From contig JANLHI010000002.1 of NCBI GenBank assembly GCA_024654525.1, positions 1 through 64,000 on the forward strand: 64,000 nucleotides of DNA, given 5' to 3'. Of the stretch, positions 1 through 7,440 are shown one piece after another (positions within the stretch are counted from its first letter, which is position 1; each line of letters begins with the position of its first letter). A program made the position numbers and the translations under genes. Origin of the DNA: Patescibacteria group bacterium. GTDB taxonomy: Bacteria > Patescibacteria > Paceibacteria > UBA6257 > 2-01-FULL-56-20. The notes below the pieces were generated by a model. It saw nothing but the letters and a program-made list of their open reading frames with translations. It was not told the origin of the DNA and made no database searches.

Positions 1-1752
1 GTGCAGGCTTGTCAGAATTGCAAAACACAATTTACGATTGAGCCGGAAGATTTTGATTTCTACAAAAAAATAGACGTTCCTCCGCCGACGTTTTGCCCGG
101 AATGCCGATATCAACGGAGGCTTATGGTGCGCAATGAAAGGAATTTTTACAAGAGGGAATGTGATTTGTGCAAAAACAGCATTGTTTCTATGTATTCTGC
201 AGAAAAGCCGTTTCCGGTGTATTGCTCGGAGTGTTGGTGGGGCGATGGATGGGATCCGATGCAGTATGGCGCGGAATACGACTTTTCGAAGCCTTTTTTC
301 GTGCAAATAAGGGAATTACAAGAAAAAGTTCCTCGTCCTCACTTGCGTTGTACAAATCTTAAGAATAGCAATTTTTGCAATTATGTCGCTGACGGAAAGG
401 AATGCTATCTATGTTTCGGTTCTATTGAAGTAGAGAATTGTTTGTATGGGTCGCCGTACGGGTCAAAATATTGCATAGATACATACCTCGCCCGAGAATC
501 CGAATTTTGTTACGAATGTACGGATTGCGAGAATCTTTCGCATTGCATATTTTGTCAGGATTGTTCGTCTTCGATAAATCTTTCTTATTGTTTTGATTGT
601 AAAAATTGTCAGGACTGTATTGGATGTGTGGGATTACGCAATAAAAACTATTGCGTGTTTAATGAGCAGCTTTCGAAAGAGGATTATGAAAAGGAAAAAT
701 CTCGGCTTTTGGGCAACGGTCGCACGATGCACAATGAGGTTCGAAAAAAACATGAAAAACTTAAGAATCGGATTCCGCACCGTTTTGCAACTACGTTGCA
801 GTGCGTGGGGGTGAGTGGTGATCATATCGTGCAGTCGAAGAATGCGCGCCAGTGTTTTGATGTAAAACGTACGGAGGATTGTGCATATTGCGTGCGTATG
901 ATTGATGCAAAAGATACATATGACACAAACTATTGTGAGTATCTTGAGCTTTGCTATGACTATTTGGGATTTTGGAAAATGGCGCGAAGCAGGTTTTCGA
1001 ATACATGCGGTGAGGGATCGGATATCGAATATTCTGATTTTTGTTCGGGATCTTCGTTTCTGTTTGGATGTGTGGGAGTCCGAAAAAAGGATTATTGTAT
1101 TTTAAATAAACGTTATCCCAAAGATGAATACGAAAAAATAAAGGCAAAGATTATTGTGCATATGAATGAAATGCCGTACGAAGGGAAAAACGGGCGTGTA
1201 TACCGATATGGGGAATTTTTTCCTGCAGAAATTTCACTTCTTGCGTATAACGAATCGGTGGCGCAGGATTTTTTCCCGCTATCTCGAGAAGAAGTTGTTT
1301 CCAAGGGGTTTATATGGAAGGAGCCGGAGGAACGTCATTATTCGGTTACTATAACGCCGGATGCAGTGCCGGAACACATTGAAGACATTCCGGATTCCAT
1401 TGTAGACGAGGTTGTTGGATGCGCGCATGAGGGAGGGTGTAATCACCAGTGCACGACTGCGTTCAAAATCATTACTCCGGAGCTCCAATACTACAGGAGG
1501 ATGAACTTGCCCTTACCACAGCTTTGTCCGAATTGCAGACATTATGAGCGTCTCGCGCAAAGAAATCCTCTCCGGGTATGGCGCAGGCAATGCGATTGCG
1601 TGGGTGTGGCATCAATAAACGGGGTATATCACAATACTATTTCGCACTCTCACGGGGATAAACGGTGTCCGAATAAATTTGAGACTCCGTATGATTCTAA
1701 CCGTCCTGAAATCGTATACTGTGCGCAGTGCTACAACAATGAAATTGTATAA
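1..1752 (+). CDS. Cysteine-rich multi-zinc-ribbon protein, possibly cut at the 5' end
   Basis: The 583-residue product is packed with CxxC pairs. The N-terminus (CQNC, then CPEC about 30 residues on) and a second unit near residue 500 (CPNC) both look like zinc ribbons with the pattern F-x-I-x-P-E/D then FY/YYRR then P-P-T-F/Q-L-CPxCR. The middle is a run of short Cys-rich motifs (CTDCENLSHCIFCQDC, CFDCKNCQDC). Proteins of this shape are common in CPR genomes and usually annotated only as zinc-ribbon hypotheticals; I know of no established function. Reading begins with GTG at base 1, so the true start may lie upstream of the window. A hairpin follows the stop. Confidence 0.75.
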   Translation: MQACQNCKTQFTIEPEDFDFYKKIDVPPPTFCPECRYQRRLMVRNERNFYKRECDLCKNSIVSMYSAEKPFPVYCSECWWGDGWDPMQYGAEYDFSKPFFVQIRELQEKVPRPHLRCTNLKNSNFCNYVADGKECYLCFGSIEVENCLYGSPYGSKYCIDTYLARESEFCYECTDCENLSHCIFCQDCSSSINLSYCFDCKNCQDCIGCVGLRNKNYCVFNEQLSKEDYEKEKSRLLGNGRTMHNEVRKKHEKLKNRIPHRFATTLQCVGVSGDHIVQSKNARQCFDVKRTEDCAYCVRMIDAKDTYDTNYCEYLELCYDYLGFWKMARSRFSNTCGEGSDIEYSDFCSGSSFLFGCVGVRKKDYCILNKRYPKDEYEKIKAKIIVHMNEMPYEGKNGRVYRYGEFFPAEISLLAYNESVAQDFFPLSREEVVSKGFIWKEPEERHYSVTITPDAVPEHIEDIPDSIVDEVVGCAHEGGCNHQCTTAFKIITPELQYYRRMNLPLPQLCPNCRHYERLAQRNPLRVWRRQCDCVGVASINGVYHNTISHSHGDKRCPNKFETPYDSNRPEIVYCAQCYNNEIV

Positions 1753-1755
1753 ATG

Positions 1756-1797
1756 CATTATATCCCTGATTCGCACGAATTAGGGATATAATGTTTA
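1756..1797 (+). terminator. Hairpin after the zinc-ribbon gene
   Basis: Arms CATTATATCCCT (1756-1767) and AGGGATATAATG (1782-1793) are perfectly complementary (12 bp) and are followed by a short TTT. The right arm contains TATAAT (1787-1792), which could also act as the -10 of the next gene. Confidence 0.5.
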
Positions 1798-1835
1798 GTG
1801 CAAATGAGTGGTGATTGAAGGGTGCATATGCCGGC

Positions 1836-2483
1836 ATGTTATTATCGTCATATATGGGGACTCCAAATTTATTCTCAGGAACAAAGAAAAAAAAGTTTTA
1901 CGCATATTTCATTCCCGAAGGGAAGAAGCAGGGGATTATGGTGGGATGGGATGAATGTGAGAAGTTGGTACGGGGCAAGAAAGATGCCCGTTTTAAGGGC
2001 TTTAAAACCGAAGAAGAGGCGAAAGAATGGCTCAAGAGTGGTGCAAGATATGATATGAAAAGTGTACAAAAACTTGAAAAGGGAATTTATTTCGATGCGG
2101 GGACAGGGCGTGGGGAAGGGGTAGAAATAAGCGTAACGAATGAAAAAGGAAAAAATCTTTTACACAGAGCACTTTCGAAAGAAGAGTTGAACAGCTTTAA
2201 AAAATATTCACTGGGAAAAGAAGTAACGAACAATTATGGTGAGCTTTTGGCGTGTAGGTACGCGATTGAGATTGCGATGAAAGGGAAAGAAAAAAAAGTT
2301 TTTGGAGACAGTAAGCTTGTAATTGAATTTTGGACAAAGTGGAGAATAAAAAAAGATGTATCGGAAGAAACATTCGCACTTGCACGCGAGGTTGCAGGGC
2401 TTCGGAAAGAATTCGAAATGAAAGGAGGAGAGGTACTCCGAATCTCCGGAGATAATAACCCGGCCGATTTAGGGTTTCATTAA
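1836..2483 (+). CDS. Ribonuclease H-like protein with N-terminal viroplasmin-type domain
   Basis: The N-terminal 45 or so residues (KKFYAYFIPEGKKQGIM...W, then GFKTEEEAKEWL) match the small caulimovirus-viroplasmin/RNase H1 hybrid-binding domain. The rest (IYFDAGTGRG..., NNYGELLACRYAIEIA, VFGDSKLVIEFW, ISGDNNPAD) is an RNase HI fold with the D, E, D and late D positions of the active site. It probably removes RNA from RNA-DNA hybrids. Possible starts are TTG 1815, ATG 1836 and ATG 1854; none has a Shine-Dalgarno. A second RNase H (type II, rnhB) lies at 35659. The stop is followed directly by the rnpB promoter. Confidence 0.75.
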   Translation: MLLSSYMGTPNLFSGTKKKKFYAYFIPEGKKQGIMVGWDECEKLVRGKKDARFKGFKTEEEAKEWLKSGARYDMKSVQKLEKGIYFDAGTGRGEGVEISVTNEKGKNLLHRALSKEELNSFKKYSLGKEVTNNYGELLACRYAIEIAMKGKEKKVFGDSKLVIEFWTKWRIKKDVSEETFALAREVAGLRKEFEMKGGEVLRISGDNNPADLGFH

Positions 2484-2484
2484 G

Positions 2485-2512
2485 TTGATTGTTTTTTCGA
2501 AAATGGTATAAT
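2485..2512 (+). promoter_or_regulatory. Promoter of rnpB
   Basis: TTGATT (2485-2490), a 16-base spacer, then TATAAT (2507-2512) with an upstream TGG (extended -10). It is placed to start RNA at about 2520, where the RNase P RNA begins. Confidence 0.8.
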
Positions 2513-2520
2513 AAAAATGT

Positions 2521-2910
2521 AATTCAGACAGTCGCTCTTTGGTGAAAACTCAAAGAGAGGAAAGTCCGGACACCACGCTGGTAATTAATTATTAGTTACC
2601 GGTAATACGTAGCGGCTAACAGCCGTCATGCGAAAGCATAGAGGTGCGAGCAGTGACGCTTCGACCTGAAAAGGTCAAAGGGACCCAATCCCAAGCTCGA
2701 AGGTCTAACTTCGCTATAGGGATAAAAAAGCGAAGGTGAAACGGCTAAATCCTTACCGGGTGCAAGACCGTATTTCCCGCATCGTTGTGGGATTTGAGTC
2801 GCATAGCCCTGAGTTTATTGAAGGGCTTGAGTCTGAGAGTAATCAAAGACCCAGACAAATGACTGTCGCTCCGGTGTAAATCGGAGGCACAGAATCCGGC
2901 TTATCGAATT
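2521..2910 (+). ncRNA. rnpB: RNase P RNA (bacterial class A)
   Basis: The conserved 5' core (GAGAGGAAAGTCCGGAC, 2554-2570) and the 3' core (ACAGAATCCGGCTTAT, 2889-2904) are present. The ends AATTC (2521) and GAATT (2906-2910) can pair as P1. The RNA is the catalytic subunit that trims tRNA 5' leaders. A strong promoter sits just upstream and a terminator just downstream, so it is an independent unit. At 2805-2825 there is a hairpin of the widespread repeat type CCCTGAG-n-TTGAAGGG, in a variable peripheral region. Confidence 0.95.
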
Positions 2911-2913
2911 ACC

Positions 2914-2944
2914 AAAACCCTCCGCCACTGGCGGAGGGTTTTGT
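2914..2944 (+). terminator. Rho-independent terminator of rnpB
   Basis: AAAACCCTCCGCC / GGCGGAGGGTTTT arms with a short ACT loop. Confidence 0.9.
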
Positions 2945-2998
2945 ATTGTGCAATTTGAGGAAAATCAAAGATTATCATATAATTCAAGACATTCAACT

Positions 2999-4414
2999 AT
3001 GAAAAAAAGGGTTTTCGCAGGAGATATTATAAGTCATATAGGAGAAGAGATTACCTTTACAGGTTGGGTTCATGCCCGTCGCGATCATGGAAAGCTTGTA
3101 TTTATAGACCTCCGTGACAGGAGTGGTGTGGTTCAGGTGGTATTCGGTCCGAGCATTAAAAATGCCGGCGAATTAAGGCTTGAATATCTTATAAAAATTA
3201 CAGGTGAGGTAAAGAAGCGCCCTCAGGCGATGGTGAATGAAAAGACCCCAACGGGGCAGTACGAGGTAAGCGCAAAAAAACTTGAGATTATTAGCGCTTC
3301 TGAGGCGTTGCCTATTCCGGTGGACTCCGATGGATATGAGGTAGATGAAGAAGTGCGAATGAAATATCGCTATCTCGATCTTCGAAGAGAGCGAATGAAG
3401 CGCAATCTTAAAGTAAGGCACGATGTCGCACATTTCATCAGAGTCTATCTTGTTGAGAAAGGTTTTTGGGAAATAGACACCCCCATACTTACCAAATCGA
3501 CACCCGAAGGTGCTCGCGATTTTCTTGTGCCGTCCCGCCTTCAACAAGGAAAGTTCTATGCACTACCTCAGTCACCTCAACAATATAAACAGATGTTGAT
3601 GATTGCGGGCGTGGAAAAATATTTCCAAATTGCGCGTTGTTTTCGCGATGAAGATCCTCGTGCAGACCGTGCGTACGGAGAGTTTACACAACTCGATATA
3701 GAAATGTCATTTGTAACACAGGAAGACATTTTGCAACTTACCGAAGATCTTTTTACAAAACTATGCGCAGAAATATTTCCGGAGAAACACATCATGCAGA
3801 CGCCGTGGCCTCGTCTTACACACAAGGAAACAAAAGAAAAGTATGGCACTGACAAGCCCGACTTGCGCAAGGATAAGAATGATCCGAATGAGCTTGCGTT
3901 TTCATGGACAGTTGACTTTCCGCTTTTTACCGAGCAGACCAAGGAGGATTTTTTCCATGGTTCGGGCGTGGCGAAGTTTGCGCCGTCGCATCACATGTTC
4001 ACGGCGCCTCATCCTGATGATATTCCTCTCCTCGACGCCGACCCTATGAAAGTCCGCGGGCTTCAGCATGACATGGTGTTGAACGGCTTCGAGGTGGGCG
4101 GCGGGAGTATTCGTATTCATGACCCGAAAATTCAAGAGAAAGTATTTGACCTCATTGGATTTAGTAAAGAGCAAAAGGAACAGTTCTCTTACTTCCTGAA
4201 TGCATTTGTCTACGGGACGCCGCCACACGGCGGTATTGCACCGGGGTTTGACCGGTTTATTTATGCGGCACTGGGAGAGAAAAGCGTCCGCGAGGTAATA
4301 CCGTTTCCCGCGAGCGCGGGCGGGACTACATCGGTAATGACGGCGCCTTCGGAGGTAAAAAAGGGACAATTAGACGAGCTTGGAATTGAGATTAAGAAAG
4401 GAAACAAACAATGA
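2999..4414 (+). CDS. aspS: Aspartyl-tRNA synthetase lacking the GAD insertion domain
   Basis: A class II synthetase that charges tRNA-Asp (possibly also tRNA-Asn). The N-terminal OB-fold anticodon domain (FTGWVHARRDHGKLVFIDLRD) is followed by the catalytic core with motif 2 (CFRDEDPRADRAYGEFTQLD) and motif 3 (GGIAPGFDRF). Bacterial AspRS is usually near 590 residues because a GAD domain is inserted in the core; here, at 471 residues, GTDKPDLR runs almost straight into LAFSWTVDFPLF, so the insert is missing while bacterial signatures remain. ATG 2999 is preferred over GTG 2948 because MKKRVFAGD is where similarity begins. TATAAT (2978-2983) lies 15 bases upstream. The stop overlaps the next start (ATGA). 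Confidence 0.95.
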   Translation: MKKRVFAGDIISHIGEEITFTGWVHARRDHGKLVFIDLRDRSGVVQVVFGPSIKNAGELRLEYLIKITGEVKKRPQAMVNEKTPTGQYEVSAKKLEIISASEALPIPVDSDGYEVDEEVRMKYRYLDLRRERMKRNLKVRHDVAHFIRVYLVEKGFWEIDTPILTKSTPEGARDFLVPSRLQQGKFYALPQSPQQYKQMLMIAGVEKYFQIARCFRDEDPRADRAYGEFTQLDIEMSFVTQEDILQLTEDLFTKLCAEIFPEKHIMQTPWPRLTHKETKEKYGTDKPDLRKDKNDPNELAFSWTVDFPLFTEQTKEDFFHGSGVAKFAPSHHMFTAPHPDDIPLLDADPMKVRGLQHDMVLNGFEVGGGSIRIHDPKIQEKVFDLIGFSKEQKEQFSYFLNAFVYGTPPHGGIAPGFDRFIYAALGEKSVREVIPFPASAGGTTSVMTAPSEVKKGQLDELGIEIKKGNKQ

Positions 4415-4662
4415 TGAACGAAATTTTAGGTTTTGCAGCTGGCAGCTTAGTCGCTATTTCGGTTTTCCCCCAGGTTTATAAATCCTGGAAAACGAAATCC
4501 ACAAGGGATATTGCGATATCGTGGAGCCTCATAAATCTTGCAGGTCAAGTATTATGGGTTGTCTATGGGTTTCTTATTTCAAGTTATTCACTGGTTATTA
4601 TGAGCGGCGTCACGCTATTAATGAATGTCTCAATGATTGTTTTAAAGCTAAGATATGGCTAG
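4411..4662 (+). CDS. SemiSWEET-family small sugar transporter
   Basis: The 83-residue protein has three predicted membrane helices and the PQ-loop signature (FPQVYKSWKTKSTRDIA). In SemiSWEETs two such subunits dimerise to make a sugar pore. The start overlaps the aspS stop by four bases (ATGA), so it is probably translated by coupling from the aspS message. The substrate cannot be told from sequence. Confidence 0.85.
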   Translation: MMNEILGFAAGSLVAISVFPQVYKSWKTKSTRDIAISWSLINLAGQVLWVVYGFLISSYSLVIMSGVTLLMNVSMIVLKLRYG

Positions 4663-4721
4663 TTTCTACATTACTAATTCGCATTATTTAGAACCCAATT
4701 CGCGATATTAGCGATTACTCC

Positions 4722-5795
4722 ATGAAAGGCATCCACTTCCCATTATTCAAAACGAAAATCGACAAGCTTCGGCAGAAGTTTGATTTGAGCGACCCGAAAG
4801 AGCGGAAGAAGTATTTTCACGCGAAGGCGGGAAAAGAAATTGTGAAGCTTCGGAAATATCTCAAGAAAAACACATTTGTGGGATATCTCCTCGGCAAAAA
4901 AAATTCAGGGAAAGGAACATATTCAAAACTTTTTATGGAAGCGGTGGGTGCGGAGCATGTGCAACATATTTCCGTGGGAGACGTGGTGCGTGATGTGTTT
5001 ATGGCAATTTCTTCGAAGAAACGGAAAAAAGAATTAGTGCATTTCTTGGAGCATAACTATAGGGGATTCCATTCGATTGAAGAGACGGTTGAGTTGATTG
5101 CCGGGAAAAGCCAAGCGACACTTATTCCCTCCGAACTTATTCTTGCGCTTATCAAGTACGAAATTTCAAAGCGTCCCAAGAAGGCGCTCTTTATTGATGG
5201 GTTCCCGAGGGCAATCGATCAAATCACTCATTCGCTGTTTTTGAAAGAAATTATCGGATATCGCGATGATCCTGATTTTTTCATTTTTATTGAGGTTCCG
5301 GAAGCGGTTATCGACGAACGCATGAAGTCTCGCGTGGTGTGTCCAATTTGCAAGACACCTCGTGGCTTAAAACTTCTCACTACAAAGAACGTGGGATATG
5401 ACGAAGATATGAAGCAGTTTTATCTTACGTGTGACACTTCAAGTTGTGCGGGCGCGCGTATGATGGCGAAGGAGGGGGATGAGCTTGGCATTGAACCAAT
5501 CCGAAAACGGCTCGAGCTCGACGACCAGATTTTCCGTCGCCTCATATCGCTTCGGGGAATTCCAAAAATCCATCTTCGAAATTCGATTCCGGTTTCGCAA
5601 GCGAAAAAGTATGTTGATGACTATGAGATTACTCCTTCCTATGACTATCGTCGAGACCGAAAATCGGGAAAAGTGATTACCACACAAAAACTTTGGACAG
5701 TAAAGGATGATGAAGATGTGAAGTCATACAGCTTGCTCCCACCTGCAATTGTGGTGTCTCTTATCAAACAGATTGTGGAAGTATTGGATCTTTAG
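4722..5795 (+). CDS. Adenylate-kinase-like nucleoside monophosphate kinase with zinc lid
   Basis: After a 50-residue N-terminal extension comes a P-loop variant (LLGKKNSGKGTYSKLF), then FIDGFPRAIDQ, the typical NMP-binding segment of adenylate kinases, and a lid with four cysteines (CPICKTPRG ... CDTSSCAGA) likely to bind zinc. A C-terminal segment (DYRRDRKSGKVITT) has no clear match. At 357 residues it is far longer than ordinary Adk (about 215), so it may be a divergent kinase rather than the main Adk. It is probably cytosolic and phosphorylates NMPs; the acceptor is uncertain. Confidence 0.75.
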   Translation: MKGIHFPLFKTKIDKLRQKFDLSDPKERKKYFHAKAGKEIVKLRKYLKKNTFVGYLLGKKNSGKGTYSKLFMEAVGAEHVQHISVGDVVRDVFMAISSKKRKKELVHFLEHNYRGFHSIEETVELIAGKSQATLIPSELILALIKYEISKRPKKALFIDGFPRAIDQITHSLFLKEIIGYRDDPDFFIFIEVPEAVIDERMKSRVVCPICKTPRGLKLLTTKNVGYDEDMKQFYLTCDTSSCAGARMMAKEGDELGIEPIRKRLELDDQIFRRLISLRGIPKIHLRNSIPVSQAKKYVDDYEITPSYDYRRDRKSGKVITTQKLWTVKDDEDVKSYSLLPPAIVVSLIKQIVEVLDL

Positions 5796-5842
5796 GCTTT
5801 CTTAAATGCATCATCTTTTAGTATTAGTTTAGGGAAAGTTTA

Positions 5843-6571
5843 TCATTTTTTCTTCTGTATTTTTTTAAGCAACATATCCAAGTCGCCATCAAGCACTTTT
5901 TCTATATTGTGCACTTTTGCGCCAAATCGATGGTCGGTAATGCGATCGTCGGGGAAATTATACGTGCGGATTTTTTCCGAACGGTCGGCGGATCCCACTT
6001 GTTCGCGTCGCATGTCGGTAACTGATCCGGTGGCTTTATGTTGCTCCATCTCGTACAATTTCGCACGGAGAATTTCAAGCGCTTTCTCACGGTTCGCATG
6101 CTGTGAACGTTCTTCACGGCAAGAAATCACAATGCCAGTGGGTTTGTGAAGAATCCTCACCGCAGTTTCCACTTTATTTACGTTTTGTCCTCCCGGCCCT
6201 CCCGCGCGTGAAAAGCTTACTTCCAAGTCTCCTTGGTTTATATTTACTTCTTTTGCCTCGACAATCGGCAGTACGGCAACAGATGCAGTCGATGTGTGTA
6301 CGCGTCCCGCTTTTTCCGTTTTTGGAATACGTTGCACACGGTGCACACCCGATTCATGTTGCAGTGCTTCATATGCTCCATCGCCTTTAATTTCAGCAAC
6401 TAAAGACTTAAAACCACTCAAAGAATTCTCGTTTTTATCAAGAACGGAAAACGTCCAATTTTGCTGTGTGGCATAGCGTTGGTACATTCGCGCCAAATCA
6501 CCCGCAAATATAGAAGCTTCATCTCCTCCCGCGCCAGCTCTTATTTCGAGAATTATCTTTCGAGGATTCAT
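5843..6571 (-). CDS. prfA: Peptide chain release factor 1, short form without domain 1
   Basis: The protein has the PCRF segment (ILEIRAGAGGDEASIFAGDL), a PxT tripeptide (PKT, residues 83-85) that reads the stop codon in RF1, and GGQ (127-129), which triggers peptide release. RF1 is normally near 360 residues; this 242-residue form begins at the PCRF core. In-frame TAG lies 12 bases upstream of the ATG and no alternative start exists between, so domain 1 is really absent here. TATGTA lies five bases before the ATG. PrfH-like factors are also short, but the PxT and GDEA motifs favour RF1. Confidence 0.85.
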   Translation of the reverse strand: MNPRKIILEIRAGAGGDEASIFAGDLARMYQRYATQQNWTFSVLDKNENSLSGFKSLVAEIKGDGAYEALQHESGVHRVQRIPKTEKAGRVHTSTASVAVLPIVEAKEVNINQGDLEVSFSRAGGPGGQNVNKVETAVRILHKPTGIVISCREERSQHANREKALEILRAKLYEMEQHKATGSVTDMRREQVGSADRSEKIRTYNFPDDRITDHRFGAKVHNIEKVLDGDLDMLLKKIQKKK

Positions 6572-6607
6572 GTTGTTACATATCTAATAAAATATTATTA
6601 TCATATA

Positions 6608-6616
6608 TGGTATACT
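6608..6616 (+). promoter_or_regulatory. Extended -10 promoter of the signalling operon
   Basis: TGGTATACT; the -10 ends seven bases before ATG 6624, so the RNA should start at or very near the start codon (leaderless). Confidence 0.65.
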
Positions 6617-6623
6617 AAATCCA

Positions 6624-7028
6624 ATGGTTATTCTAGAGAAGTTATTACTTATAGTGGATGATGAGCCCTATTTTCGGGAAATTTTTTCAAAAAAACTTAC
6701 TGCTTCCGGTTTTCATGTAGAAACTGCGGGAAGTGGAGAAGAAGGAGTAATCAAAGCAAAAGAGATGCGTCCTGATCTTGTGTTGATGGATGTAAAAATG
6801 TTGGGTATGGATGGAGTGCAGGCAATGATGAAAATTAAAGAAGATCCCGATATGAAAGATATGAAGGTTGCTTTTCTTACCAGTGCGGGAGAACGAACCG
6901 AAGAAGCTGGATATGAAGGAGATCGCCAAGCGGCAAAGGGAATCGGCGCAGTGGGGTATATTCAAAAAACGAATAATCTCGACGAAATTGTGATGCAGGT
7001 GAAGGAGATACTCAAGGCGCATTCATGA
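6624..7028 (+). CDS. Single-domain response regulator (receiver)
   Basis: A stand-alone CheY-like receiver: acidic pair DD (residues 11-12), phospho-acceptor Asp in VLMDVKM, Thr/Ser in FLTSAG and Lys in YIQKTN. No output domain. It probably takes phosphate from a histidine kinase, the likeliest partner being the one at 13074-14669 at the end of the same operon. The gene lies divergent to prfA with 52 bases between, and overlaps the next receiver by four bases. Confidence 0.9.
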   Translation: MVILEKLLLIVDDEPYFREIFSKKLTASGFHVETAGSGEEGVIKAKEMRPDLVLMDVKMLGMDGVQAMMKIKEDPDMKDMKVAFLTSAGERTEEAGYEGDRQAAKGIGAVGYIQKTNNLDEIVMQVKEILKAHS

Positions 7029-7435
7029 CCACTCTACGAAGGAGGAAGCCAAAAGTGCTAGTGGTGGATGATGAAGATTCGTTCTTGGAAATTATGAAAC
7101 TACAGCTTAAATCATCCGGTTTTAAGTCCGCTTCTCTGCATTCCGGGGTTCCCGGAGAAGTGATTGCTTATTGTAAGAAAAATACTCCCGATCTTGTATT
7201 GCTCGACATATATTTTTCGGAAAGTCCACATGGTTTTAAAATCGCACATGCACTCAAGGAAAATCCTGCAACATCTGAAATAAAAATTCTATTTTGGAGC
7301 GCGGCAGGAAGAGAGGTATCATACGGTTCTTTTTCATCTGAATGGAAAGGGGATAGAAACGATATTTTAGATAAGACAGAAAACATTTCCCTGGTTACGG
7401 AAAAAATCCGCGGAGCGCTTGCTTATAGCGGATAG
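7025..7435 (+). CDS. Single-domain response regulator (receiver), second copy
   Basis: Another CheY-like receiver (VLVVDDEDSF, LVLLDIYFSE, FWSAAGRE, ILDKTE). The acceptor Asp and Lys are kept; the segment after the acceptor has a longer loop (SESPHGF) than usual. It overlaps the preceding receiver (ATGA) and its stop TAG lies five bases before the next ATG, so the three genes are one transcription unit. Two receivers in front of one kinase suggest a branched or phosphate-sink arrangement; that is inference. Confidence 0.85.
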   Translation: MTTLRRRKPKVLVVDDEDSFLEIMKLQLKSSGFKSASLHSGVPGEVIAYCKKNTPDLVLLDIYFSESPHGFKIAHALKENPATSEIKILFWSAAGREVSYGSFSSEWKGDRNDILDKTENISLVTEKIRGALAYSG

Positions 7436-7440
7436 TGACC

